A stretch of DNA of 64,000 bases from positions 5,453,001 to 5,517,000 of the forward strand of contig NC_018000.1 in assembly GCF_000265205.3 (NCBI RefSeq), written 5' to 3'. The notes under the pieces are model-generated. The model had not been told where the DNA came from, did no database searches, and worked only from the letters and a program-made list of their open reading frames with translations. This stretch comes from Sinorhizobium fredii USDA 257. Lineage in GTDB: Bacteria > Pseudomonadota > Alphaproteobacteria > Rhizobiales > Rhizobiaceae. This document shows, piece by piece, positions 46,475-55,281 of this stretch (positions are counted from its first letter, which is position 1; each line of letters opens with the position of its first letter). The translations under genes and the position numbers were made by a program.

Positions 46475-46936
46475 ATGAGCTTTCCCACGCGCACGCCCGC
46501 CGGCGATGCCTTTGCCGAATTGGCAATCTCCGTGCTTCGTCTCGCCGGTCACCTGAACTCGGAAGGAGATAGGCTTGCGGAGCCGTCCGGCCAGAGCAGT
46601 GCGCGATGGCAGGTGCTGGCGGCAGCCGGCCATGCGCCCATGTCCGTGGCGGAAACAGCCCGATTGCTGGGATTGGCCCGGCAAGGGGTGCAGCGCATCG
46701 CCGATCTTCTCGATGCCGAGGGATTGATCGCCTATCGGAGCAATCCGGTCCATCAGCGCGCCAAGTTGATGGCGCTAACCGAGAAAGGGGAGGCGGCGCT
46801 CGCCGACATCGCCGGCCGGCAGGCCATCTGGGCGAATGCGCTCGGAGCTGACTTAGGGGAAGAGAGGCTGCGGCAGGCAACGGCGCTGATCACGGAGATT
46901 GTCGCGCTTCTCGGCGAAAGGCGCACTCCATCCTGA
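46475..46936 (+). CDS. MarR-family regulator
   Basis: 153 aa winged-helix protein (SARWQVLAAAGHAPMSVAETARLLGLARQGVQRIADLLDAEGLI, wing with HQRAKLMALTEKG). The first ATG directly abuts an operator palindrome with no ribosome site, suggesting a leaderless or very short leader transcript. It probably represses itself and the divergent GFA gene in response to a small molecule. Confidence 0.88.
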   Translation: MSFPTRTPAGDAFAELAISVLRLAGHLNSEGDRLAEPSGQSSARWQVLAAAGHAPMSVAETARLLGLARQGVQRIADLLDAEGLIAYRSNPVHQRAKLMALTEKGEAALADIAGRQAIWANALGADLGEERLRQATALITEIVALLGERRTPS

Positions 46937-46947
46937 TCATGCGGCGC

Positions 46948-47394
46948 CTATGTAAGAGCGAGGAGGTCGGCCCGCAGCCGCTCGGGGCCGGCGTCGCCGA
47001 GTTGCGCATCGATCGCCTCATGCGTTCGCTTCCAGATTGGCACGGCTTCAGCCAGCAGCCGCTCGCCCGCTTCCGTCAGTCGCAGGCGCCGCAGTCGTCT
47101 GTCCTGCGGATCCACGAAGGTCTCCAGAAGACTGCGACGCTCCAGCGGCTTCAGCGCTGCAGTCAGCGTCGTTCGATCCATGGCCAGGAGCGACGCGACC
47201 GCGCTCATGCTCGGCGGCTCCGGCCTATTGAGCGACATCATCAGCGAGAACTGTCCATTGGTGATGTCGAGCGGCCTGAGCGCATCGTCGAAACGGCGGG
47301 CCAGCGCCCGGGCGGCGCGCTGGACATGCAGGCACAGGCAGGTATCCCTGACGAAGATCGTGGTCGAGAAAGGGATGAGCGGCGACTTTGACAT
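46948..47394 (-). CDS. MarR-family regulator
   Basis: 148 aa winged-helix protein (LDITNGQFSLMMSLNRPEPPSMSAVASLLAMDRTTLTAALKPLERRSLL, wing with DPQDRRLRRLRLTEAG). An N-terminal extension contains two Cys (CLCLHVQRAARALARRF), common in this subgroup. Convergent with the first MarR gene and divergent from the DUF899 gene; a perfect palindrome sits in the spacer. Confidence 0.9.
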   Translation of the reverse strand: MSKSPLIPFSTTIFVRDTCLCLHVQRAARALARRFDDALRPLDITNGQFSLMMSLNRPEPPSMSAVASLLAMDRTTLTAALKPLERRSLLETFVDPQDRRLRRLRLTEAGERLLAEAVPIWKRTHEAIDAQLGDAGPERLRADLLALT

Positions 47395-47405
47395 GTCCGA
47401 CTAAT

Positions 47406-47417
47406 GTTGATATCAAC
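47406..47417. promoter_or_regulatory. Operator-like palindrome GTTGATATCAAC
   Basis: Perfect 12-bp palindrome 12 bp upstream of the second marR start and 128 bp upstream of the DUF899 gene. TTGATATCAA is a typical MarR-type half-site arrangement, so autoregulation and control of the divergent gene are likely. Confidence 0.6.
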
Positions 47418-47544
47418 CTAAATAGTCAAGCACAAATGGCAATGCCTCCACCGTTCGACGTGCTCACCGCAAGTCTCGAGCTGCGTTATAATCGGTGCTC
47501 CAACGAGAATTCGATCGAAGCCCTGTACTGGAGGAGGAACGGAT

Positions 47545-48276
47545 ATGGGACCGAACCACGCCGTCGTATCTCAGGAGGAATGGCTGCAGGCACGCAGATC
47601 GCTGCTGGCGCTGGAGAAGGAACATAGTCGGCTGCGGGACAAGATAAACACCCAACGTCAGGCATTGCCTTGGGTGCGGCTGGAGAAATCCTACACCTTC
47701 GATACACCGGAAGGCCCAAGAACGTTGGCGGAGCTCTTCGACGGACGTGGCCAGCTTCTCGTCTACCACTTTATGTTCGGCGAGAGCTGGGACGCCGGTT
47801 GCCCAAGCTGCTCCTTCCTTGTCGACCATTTCGATGGCGCCCTGCCGCATCTCAACCATCACGACGTCACGCTGGTTGCCGCATCTACCGCCCCGCTCGA
47901 GAAGATCGAGGCCTATCGACAGCGAATGGGCTGGGATTTCCCCTGGGTTTCCGCCTCGGGCGATTTCAACGGCGACTTCCACGTGTCCTTCACGCCCAGC
48001 GAAATGGCGAAGGACAAGGTCGTGTACAACTTCACCGAAATCGATCCTAAGGACGCCTTCGAGGAACTCCCTGGCCTCAGCGCCTTCTACAAAGACGAGG
48101 ATGGGACCGTCTATCACACCTATTCGACCTATGCCCGTGGGCTGGAGGAAATGGCCGGCACCCTGATGCTTCTCGATCGCGCTCCCAGGGGGCGCAATGA
48201 ACGCACGAATATGGATTTCGTCCGTCGTCATGATGAATACGAGGACACACCGAAGCGGCACGCCTGCTGCGACTGA
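47545..48276 (+). CDS. DUF899 thioredoxin-like protein
   Basis: 243 aa. Thioredoxin-fold family with motif FGESWDAGCPSCSFLVDHFDG, giving a C86-P-S-C89 pair, and a Cys-Cys at the C-terminus (HACCD). The biochemical role is unknown; family members are often under MarR or ArsR control. GGAGGAACGGAT precedes the ATG. The DUF1579 gene follows on the same strand, so they probably form an operon. Confidence 0.88.
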   Translation: MGPNHAVVSQEEWLQARRSLLALEKEHSRLRDKINTQRQALPWVRLEKSYTFDTPEGPRTLAELFDGRGQLLVYHFMFGESWDAGCPSCSFLVDHFDGALPHLNHHDVTLVAASTAPLEKIEAYRQRMGWDFPWVSASGDFNGDFHVSFTPSEMAKDKVVYNFTEIDPKDAFEELPGLSAFYKDEDGTVYHTYSTYARGLEEMAGTLMLLDRAPRGRNERTNMDFVRRHDEYEDTPKRHACCD

Positions 48277-48393
48277 ATGGACTTAGCGGCCACTGGCCCT
48301 ATGTCTCGCGGCATCGGGGGCACAAACTACGGCTATGCAATCGAAAGAGCCCGAAGTCGGGTAAACGACCATGCGCGAAACAAGGAGGAAAAA

Positions 48394-48861
48394 GTGAAAG
48401 CAGAGCCTCAGGAAGAACACCGTTGGCTGGAACAACTGCTCGGCGAATGGACGTCCGAACATTCGACCGGAAGCGCCGAGGCGAGTGGCCCATGGGTGGA
48501 GAATGTCCGCTCGATGCAAGGCCTCTGGGTGGTTTGTGAAGGGCAAGGCACTATGCCGGACGGGAATCCCGGCCAGACCCTGATGACGCTTGGGTTCAAT
48601 CCGCTGACCGGTCGCTATGTCGGCACATGGGTCGGCTCCATGATGACCCATATGTGGGTCTATGACGGTGAGATCGAAGACGACGGCAAGACGCTTGCAC
48701 TGAATTGCGAAGGCCCGGACTTTGAAAATCCCGGCAGATCGGCCAGATACCAGGACAGAATAACGCTGATCGATGCGAACCGCAGGACACTGACGGCCCG
48801 CGTCCAGGCCGAAGACGGAAGCTGGAAGGAAATGATGCAGGCGGAGTATCGCCGCCGATAG
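48394..48861 (+). CDS. DUF1579 family protein
   Basis: 155 aa, start GTG after AAGGAGGAAAAA. A lipocalin-like beta-barrel family (WLEQLLGEWTSE, GFNPLTGRYVGTWVGSMMTHMW, YEDRITLID-type strands). No catalytic residues are recognisable; possible small-molecule binder. It follows the DUF899 gene and precedes a VOC-fold gene, a grouping that recurs in rhizobia as far as I recall. Confidence 0.85.
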   Translation: MKAEPQEEHRWLEQLLGEWTSEHSTGSAEASGPWVENVRSMQGLWVVCEGQGTMPDGNPGQTLMTLGFNPLTGRYVGTWVGSMMTHMWVYDGEIEDDGKTLALNCEGPDFENPGRSARYQDRITLIDANRRTLTARVQAEDGSWKEMMQAEYRRR

Positions 48862-48907
48862 CTGATGCCACGGCGACCGTTGCGTCGCCCCACCCGGAGG
48901 ATCGACA

Positions 48908-49672
48908 ATGCATGGGAAATTCATCTGGTACGAACTGATGACGACGGACACGAAGGCTGCGGAGGCCTTCTACAAGAGCGTCGTCGGCTGGTCCGCCCGC
49001 AATGCGGACATGCCTGGCATGGACTACACGCTATTCTCCATGGGCGACCACCAGGTGGCCGGTCTGATGACCATGCCCGACGGGGCGCTCGAGATGAAGG
49101 TGCCGCCGGCCTGGCTCGGCTATGTCGCGGTCGATGACGTCGACGCGGCCGCCGACAAGCTCGCCGCCGCGGGCGGCACCGTCCACCGCGCGCCGGACGA
49201 CATTCCCGGCGTCGGCCGCTTCGCGATCGTCACCGACCCCCATGGCGCGGCCTTTGCCCTCTTCAAGGGCGATGGCGAGCCGCCGCCCCCCATGGACCAG
49301 ATGGCCGCCGGCAATGTGGGCTGGCATGAACTGATGGCCGGCGACCTCGACACGGCCTTCGACTTCTATTCGAAACTGTTCGGCTGGACCAAGGACCAGG
49401 CGATGGATATGGGCGAGATGGGCGTTTACCAGATCTTCGCCTTCAACGGCCAGCCGATCGGCGGCATGATGACCAAGCCGAAGGAAATCCCCGCGCCCCC
49501 CTACTGGCTCTATTACTTCAACGTCGAGGCGCTGGATGCAGCGATCGATCGGGCCAAGTCCGGCGGTGCGAAGATCATTCAGGAGCCAATGGAAGTGCCC
49601 GGCGGCGCCTGGATCGTCCAATGCACCGATCCGCAGGGTGCGCTTTTCGCGCTCGTCGCACCGAAGCGCTGA
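48908..49672 (+). CDS. Two-domain VOC (glyoxalase/bleomycin-resistance) protein
   Basis: 254 aa made of two tandem VOC domains (about 1-120 and 130-254): FIWYELMTTDTKAAEAFYKSVVGW and GWHELMAGDLDTAFDFYSKLFGW. Each begins with an aromatic-rich strand and ends with DPHGAAFALF or DPQGALFALV. Probably metal-dependent, substrate unknown. GGAGGATCGACA precedes the ATG. Confidence 0.9.
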   Translation: MHGKFIWYELMTTDTKAAEAFYKSVVGWSARNADMPGMDYTLFSMGDHQVAGLMTMPDGALEMKVPPAWLGYVAVDDVDAAADKLAAAGGTVHRAPDDIPGVGRFAIVTDPHGAAFALFKGDGEPPPPMDQMAAGNVGWHELMAGDLDTAFDFYSKLFGWTKDQAMDMGEMGVYQIFAFNGQPIGGMMTKPKEIPAPPYWLYYFNVEALDAAIDRAKSGGAKIIQEPMEVPGGAWIVQCTDPQGALFALVAPKR

Positions 49673-49694
49673 CACGAACGTCGACAGAAGAGAG

Positions 49695-49720
49695 GGCTCG
49701 CGGTACCCGCGAGCCTTTGT
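49695..49720 (+). terminator. Terminator after the VOC gene
   Basis: GGCTCGCGG pairs with CCGCGAGCC around TAC, followed by TTTGT. It lies between convergent VOC and LysR genes. Confidence 0.65.
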
Positions 49721-49722
49721 CC

Positions 49723-50676
49723 CTATGCCGACGCCTGCGCTGCCTGACGGTTGAAGCCATTGGGCAACACCGGCGTGACGCGGGCATGGCTGGCAAGAAA
49801 GTCGAGAACCGCGCGCACGCGGGAAGGGAGAGCCCCGCCCTGCCCCAGAAAGACGGCGTGAATTTCCTCGAGATCGCCCGGATTCAACTCCTCGAGCACC
49901 GGCAGCAGCCGGCCGGCGCGAAGGTCCTCGCGCACGGCGAACTCGGCGAGGCGGGCCAGCCCGGCGCCGGCAAGGGCGAGCTGCCGCAGTCCCTCGCCAT
50001 CGCTGACCTGCACGCCCCCCGAAGCGGCAAGTACGATCGTTTCGCCCGCATCCCTGAGAGGCCAGCCGTCGACCGCGCGGGCATAGCAGAAGCCAAGCCG
50101 GTCATGGGTCCGCAGTTCATCTAGGCTCCTGGGGATGCCTCTTCGTTCCACATAGGAAGGCGCCGCAACGATCATCATCCGCGTCGCGCCGAGCTTGCGG
50201 GCGATCAGTGTCGAGCTCTTGAGCGGTCCTGCCCGGACCGCCACATCGGCGCGCGCCTCCATCAGGTCGACGACCGCATCGGTCTGGACGATATCGAGCG
50301 TGACGGCCGGAAAGCGGACGCGGAATTCAGGGACCAGCGGCATCAGGATATGAGTGCCGAAGGACGCATTGACATTCAGCCGCACGCGGCCGGTCGGGCT
50401 TTCACCGGCCGAGGCGCAACGCTCCGCCTCGTCGATGTCGGCGAGGACCCGCGTCGTGCGTTCGTAGAAAGCATGCCCCTCCGGCGTAAGCTGCAGCTTA
50501 CGCGTTGACCGGTTTACCAGCCGGACGCCGAGCCGCTCTTCGAGACGCAGCACGAGCTTGCTGACCGCCGAAGGCGTCATGCGAAAGTGGCGGGCCGCGG
50601 CGGAAAAGCCGCCGAGTTCCACTGCCTTGGCGAAGACTTCCATTTCGCCCGAGCGGTTGACCGAGGGTCGCGACAT
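49723..50676 (-). CDS. LysR-family transcription regulator
   Basis: 317 aa. N-terminal winged helix-turn-helix (MEVFAKAVELGGFSAAARHFRMTPSAVSKLVLRLEERLGVRLVNRSTR) and a C-terminal effector domain. Divergent from the aldo/keto reductase gene (106-bp spacer), the usual sign that it controls that gene. The effector is unknown. Confidence 0.93.
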   Translation of the reverse strand: MSRPSVNRSGEMEVFAKAVELGGFSAAARHFRMTPSAVSKLVLRLEERLGVRLVNRSTRKLQLTPEGHAFYERTTRVLADIDEAERCASAGESPTGRVRLNVNASFGTHILMPLVPEFRVRFPAVTLDIVQTDAVVDLMEARADVAVRAGPLKSSTLIARKLGATRMMIVAAPSYVERRGIPRSLDELRTHDRLGFCYARAVDGWPLRDAGETIVLAASGGVQVSDGEGLRQLALAGAGLARLAEFAVREDLRAGRLLPVLEELNPGDLEEIHAVFLGQGGALPSRVRAVLDFLASHARVTPVLPNGFNRQAAQASA

Positions 50677-50782
50677 GTGAATTCAACTCACAGATAATGT
50701 TCCCGCCGGCAGTCTATATCCAAATCGCCGTCCGCTCCATCCTTCTCGTCGCAAGAATGGCATGAGCACGAAGGAGTTCAAG

Positions 50783-51817
50783 ATGGAATACCGACGGCTT
50801 GGTTCGTCCGGATTGAAGGTGCCGGCGCTCAGCTTCGGCGCGGGCACATTCGGTGGCAAGGGTCCGCTTTTCAGCGCCTGGGGCACCACCGTCGAAGCGG
50901 AGGCCCGCCGCCTGATCGACATCTGCCTAGAGGCGGGCGTCAATCTTTTCGACACGGCCGACGTCTACTCCGACGGGGACTCCGAGGTCATCCTCGGAGC
51001 GGCGGTCAAGGGACGGCGCGACGAGGTGCTCCTGTCGACGAAGATGTCGCTGCCCGTCGGCAACGGACCGAACGATGCCGGCTCGTCCCGCGCGCGCCTC
51101 GTCAAAGGCGTCGACGCCGCCCTGAAGCGGCTCGGCATGGACTATATCGACCTGATGCAATTGCACGCCTTCGATGCCGGAACGCCGGTCGAGGAAGTGC
51201 TGACGACCCTCGACATGCTCGTGCGCTCCGGCAAGCTGCGCTATGTCGGCGTTTCCAATTTCTCCGGCTGGCAATTGATGAAATCGCTCGCCGCCGCCGA
51301 CCGGCACGGCTATCCGCGTTACGTCGCCAATCAGGTCTACTACTCTCTCGTCGGTCGGGACTACGAATGGGAACTGATGCCGCTCGGCCTCGACCAGGGG
51401 GTCGGCGCGCTTGTCTGGAGCCCACTCGGCTGGGGTCGGCTGACCGGCAGGATACGCCGTGGCGAGCCGTGGCCGGAGGGAAGCCGACTGCACGACACCG
51501 CCGCTTTCGGCCCGCCCGTCGACGACGAAAGGCTCTACGACATCGTCGACGTGCTGGAAGGGATCTCGGAGGAAACCGGCAGGACTGTGCCGCAAATTGC
51601 CATCAACTGGCTCCTGCAGCGCCCGACCGTCTCGAGCGTCATTATCGGGGCGCGCAACGAGGAACAATTGCGCCAGAACCTCGGCGCCGTTGGCTGGTCG
51701 CTATCGGCCGACCAGGTCGCCCGCCTCGACGCCGCGAGCGCGACGACGGCGCCCTACCCCCACTTCCCCTACTACCGGCAGGAGGGCTTTGCCCGGCTCA
51801 ATCCACCGCCGGTCTGA
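50783..51817 (+). CDS. Aldo/keto reductase
   Basis: 344 aa NADPH-dependent TIM barrel. Family motifs [34 protein letters not shown] (catalytic Asp/Tyr), STK (Lys), DLMQLHAFD (His), and C-terminal [14 protein letters not shown]. Substrate unknown. The start at 50783 has AAGGAG six bases upstream; an ATG seven codons earlier overlaps no site. Confidence 0.92.
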   Translation: MEYRRLGSSGLKVPALSFGAGTFGGKGPLFSAWGTTVEAEARRLIDICLEAGVNLFDTADVYSDGDSEVILGAAVKGRRDEVLLSTKMSLPVGNGPNDAGSSRARLVKGVDAALKRLGMDYIDLMQLHAFDAGTPVEEVLTTLDMLVRSGKLRYVGVSNFSGWQLMKSLAAADRHGYPRYVANQVYYSLVGRDYEWELMPLGLDQGVGALVWSPLGWGRLTGRIRRGEPWPEGSRLHDTAAFGPPVDDERLYDIVDVLEGISEETGRTVPQIAINWLLQRPTVSSVIIGARNEEQLRQNLGAVGWSLSADQVARLDAASATTAPYPHFPYYRQEGFARLNPPPV

Positions 51818-51853
51818 GACCAGGATCGCGCCGCTGCCGAAGGCGCAAGGCCC

Positions 51854-51890
51854 GCCGAAACCATCCCGGTTTCGGCTTGCTTTCTTTGTT
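51854..51890 (+). terminator. Weak terminator after the aldo/keto reductase gene
   Basis: GCCGAAACC pairs with GGTTTCGGC around ATCCC, followed by a T-rich CTTGCTTTCTTTG. It separates this gene from the transglutaminase operon. Confidence 0.55.
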
Positions 51891-51954
51891 CGCATTGCAC
51901 AAAGTCCTTGCGAATGGCGGGCGAAGGACCCGCCATCGAGGGGAAAAACGCTGT

Positions 51955-54900
51955 ATGTCGATCAAGGCCAGTATCTATCACCTGACCCATTACAAATATG
52001 ACCGGCCGATAAGGCTCTCGCCGCAGATCATCAGGTTGAAACCGGCCGCTCATTCGAAGACGAAGGTCATCAGCCATTCGCTGAAAGTCTCGCCGGAAAA
52101 CCATTTCGTCAATCTGCAGCAGGACCCCTACGGAAACTATCTCGCCCGTTACGTCTTTCCCGATCCGGTCACCGAACTGAAGGTCGAAGTCGATCTCGTT
52201 GCCGACATGACCGTCTATAATCCCTTCGACTTTTTCGTCGAGGAGGAATCCGAGCACTGGCCGTTCTGCTACCCTGAAGACCTCAGCGAGGATCTGAAGA
52301 TCTACATGACGCCGGAGCCGATGGGCGAAAGGCTTTCGGCGTTCATGGCAGGCGTGGACCGCTCGCGCCAGCGCACCGTCGACATGGTGGTCGGCCTCAA
52401 TGCGCGGCTGCAGAAGGAGATCGGCTATGTCATCCGCATGGAGCCGGGCGTGCAGTCGCCGGAGGAGACGCTCGGTGTGGCCAGGGGCTCCTGCCGCGAC
52501 TCGAGCTGGCTGCTGGTGCAGATCCTGCGCAATCTCGGCTATGCCGCGCGCTTCGTCTCCGGCTATCTCATCCAGCTGACGCCCGACCTGAAGGCGCTCG
52601 ATGGCCCCTCCGGCACCGAGCACGACTTCACCGACCTTCACGCCTGGGCCGAGGTCTACCTCCCCGGGGCCGGCTGGGTCGGGCTCGATCCGACCTCCGG
52701 CCTGCTTACCGGCGAGAGCCACATTCCGCTCGCCGCTACCCCGCACTTCCGGAACGCCGCGCCGATCTCCGGCGGCTTCTTCGGCGATCCGGACACGCAG
52801 TCGGATTTCGCCTTCGACATGAAGGTCGCGCGCGTCGCCGAACATCCGCGCATCACCAAGCCTTTTTCCGACGAAAGCTGGGAGGCGCTGAACGCCCTCG
52901 GCATCGAGGTCGACCGGGTGCTGGCCGACAACGACGTGCGCCTGACCATGGGCGGCGAGCCGACCTTCGTATCGATCGACGACTTCGAATCCGACGAATG
53001 GAACACGGCCGCCGTCGGCCCGACCAAGCGCGAAAAGGCCGACACGCTCATTCGCCGCCTGCGCGAGCGTTTCGCGCCGGGCGGCTTCCTGCACTACGGG
53101 CAGGGCAAGTGGTATCCCGGCGAAAGTCTGCCGCGCTGGACCTTCTCGCTCTATTGGCGCCGGGACGGCCTGCCGATCTGGCAGCGACCGGATCTGATTG
53201 CCGAGGAACGCGGCAAGCAAGATGTGAGTGAGCGCGACGCCGAGCGCCTGCTGGTCGCCATCGCCGGCGAGCTCGACCTCGCCGCCGACATGGTCGTACC
53301 TGCCTATGAGGATCCGGCCGAATGGATCATCAAGGAAGCGAACCTGCCGAACAATGTCGACCCGTCCAACTCGAAGCTGAAGGATCCGGAGGAGCGCAGC
53401 CGCCTCGCCCGCGTCTTCGAGCGCGGCCTGACGACGCCAACAGGCTACGCGCTGCCGGTACAGGCCTGGAATTCCCGGGCTACCGGCCGGAAATGGACGA
53501 GCGAGAAATGGAAGACCCGGCGCGGCCGTATCTTCCTTGTGCCCGGTGACAGCCCGGTCGGCTACCGCCTGCCGCTCGGTGCCCTGCCCTATATTTCCCC
53601 CTCCGCTTATCCCTATATCAATCCTGTCGACCCAACCGTTCCGCGCACGGACCTGCCGAACTTCACCGAAGAGAAGGGTCGCGCCCAACGGTCACGCTTC
53701 CAACCGGCCGAGGAGCCGCAAACGCCACTGCCCGCCGCACGCGACGAGATCGACGGCTCCGTGCGCACCGCGATCACCGTCGAACCGCGCGAAGGCCGGC
53801 TCAGTGTATTCATGCCGCCGACCACGGAAATCGAGGAGTATCTGGATCTCATCGCCTCGACCGAACGGGCCGCGGCGGCGCTCGGCCTGACCGTCCATAT
53901 CGAAGGCTATCCGCCGCCGCAGGACGAGCGCATCAACGTCATCCGGGTCGCACCCGACCCGGGCGTGATCGAAGTCAATATCCACCCGGCTTCGACCTGG
54001 GGGGAATGCGTCGATATCACCACGGCGATCTACGAGGAGGCGCGCCAGAGCCGGCTCGGTGCCGATAAGTTCATGATCGACGGCCGCCATACGGGAACCG
54101 GCGGAGGCAACCACGTGGTGGTCGGCGGCCGCAGCCCCAATGACAGCCCCTTTTTGCGCCGGCCGGATCTTCTGAAGAGCATCGTGCTGCACTGGCAGCG
54201 GCATCCCTCTCTCTCCTATCTCTTTTCCGGCCTGTTCATCGGACCAACCAGCCAGGCGCCGCGCATCGACGAGGCACGCCATGACTCCCTTTACGAGCTG
54301 GAAATCGCCCTTGCCCAGGTGCCGGTGCCCGGCGCGGGCCGCGTGCCGCCGCTGCCATGGCTTGTCGATCGACTGTTCCGCAATCTGCTCGTCGACGTCA
54401 CCGGCAATACGCACCGCTCGGAGATCTGCATCGACAAGCTCTTCTCGCCCGACGGTCCGACGGGGCGCCTCGGCCTCATCGAGTTCCGCGGCTTCGAGAT
54501 GCCGCCGAACGCCCGCATGTCGCTCGCCCAGCAATTGCTGGTCCGCGCCCTCATCGCCCGTTTCTGGAAAAACCCGGTCGAAGGCGGTTTCGTGCGCTGG
54601 GGCACGGCGCTTCACGACCGCTTCATGCTGCCACACCATGTCTGGCAGGATTTCCTCGATGTTCTCGCTGACCTGAGGGCGCATGGCTTCGACTTCTGGC
54701 CGGAATGGTTCGAGGCGCAGCTCGAATTCCGCTTCCCCTTCTGTGGCGAGGTCGAATACGAGGAAGCGAAGCTCGAAATCCGCCAGGCGCTCGAACCTTG
54801 GCACGTGATGGGCGAGCAGGGCGCGATCGGCGGCACGGTGCGCTATGTCGATTCGTCAGTCGAGCGTCTCCAGGTGAAGCTCGCAACCGGCAATCCCGAT

Positions 54901-55281
54901 CGCTACATCGTCACCTGCAACGGCCGGCCGGTGCCGCTGTCGAAAACCGGTACGAACGGCATCGCCGTCGCCGGCGTGCGCTACAAGGCCTGGCAGCCGG
55001 CAGCCGGCCTGCACCCCGTCTTGCCGGTGAACACTCCCCTTACATTCGACGTTTATGATACATGGTCGAATCGGGCGATCGGCGGCTGCGTCTATCACGT
55101 TGCGCATCCCGGCGGGCGTCACTATGAGACCTTTCCGGTCAACGGCAACGAGGCGGAGGCACGCCGGCTGGCGCGCTTCGAACCCTGGGGCCACACGACC
55201 GGCATGTATCGGCTGCGACCCGAGACCCCATCGGCGGAGTTTCCCCTGACGCTCGACTTGAGGCGTCCGGCAGGAGTGTAA
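51955..55281 (+). CDS. Transglutaminase-like protein with DUF2126
   Basis: 1108 aa. N-terminal transglutaminase-N and papain-like transglutaminase domain with catalytic triad C180 (GSCRDSS), H229 (LHAWAEV) and D245 (DPTSG). After this, about 310-1108 is DUF2126, a large domain proposed in comparative work to belong with peptide-bond or amide-forming enzymes ([50 protein letters not shown]). No signal peptide. GAGGGGAAAA precedes the ATG. First gene of a tight three-gene operon. Substrate unknown. Confidence 0.9.
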   Translation: MSIKASIYHLTHYKYDRPIRLSPQIIRLKPAAHSKTKVISHSLKVSPENHFVNLQQDPYGNYLARYVFPDPVTELKVEVDLVADMTVYNPFDFFVEEESEHWPFCYPEDLSEDLKIYMTPEPMGERLSAFMAGVDRSRQRTVDMVVGLNARLQKEIGYVIRMEPGVQSPEETLGVARGSCRDSSWLLVQILRNLGYAARFVSGYLIQLTPDLKALDGPSGTEHDFTDLHAWAEVYLPGAGWVGLDPTSGLLTGESHIPLAATPHFRNAAPISGGFFGDPDTQSDFAFDMKVARVAEHPRITKPFSDESWEALNALGIEVDRVLADNDVRLTMGGEPTFVSIDDFESDEWNTAAVGPTKREKADTLIRRLRERFAPGGFLHYGQGKWYPGESLPRWTFSLYWRRDGLPIWQRPDLIAEERGKQDVSERDAERLLVAIAGELDLAADMVVPAYEDPAEWIIKEANLPNNVDPSNSKLKDPEERSRLARVFERGLTTPTGYALPVQAWNSRATGRKWTSEKWKTRRGRIFLVPGDSPVGYRLPLGALPYISPSAYPYINPVDPTVPRTDLPNFTEEKGRAQRSRFQPAEEPQTPLPAARDEIDGSVRTAITVEPREGRLSVFMPPTTEIEEYLDLIASTERAAAALGLTVHIEGYPPPQDERINVIRVAPDPGVIEVNIHPASTWGECVDITTAIYEEARQSRLGADKFMIDGRHTGTGGGNHVVVGGRSPNDSPFLRRPDLLKSIVLHWQRHPSLSYLFSGLFIGPTSQAPRIDEARHDSLYELEIALAQVPVPGAGRVPPLPWLVDRLFRNLLVDVTGNTHRSEICIDKLFSPDGPTGRLGLIEFRGFEMPPNARMSLAQQLLVRALIARFWKNPVEGGFVRWGTALHDRFMLPHHVWQDFLDVLADLRAHGFDFWPEWFEAQLEFRFPFCGEVEYEEAKLEIRQALEPWHVMGEQGAIGGTVRYVDSSVERLQVKLATGNPDRYIVTCNGRPVPLSKTGTNGIAVAGVRYKAWQPAAGLHPVLPVNTPLTFDVYDTWSNRAIGGCVYHVAHPGGRHYETFPVNGNEAEARRLARFEPWGHTTGMYRLRPETPSAEFPLTLDLRRPAGV

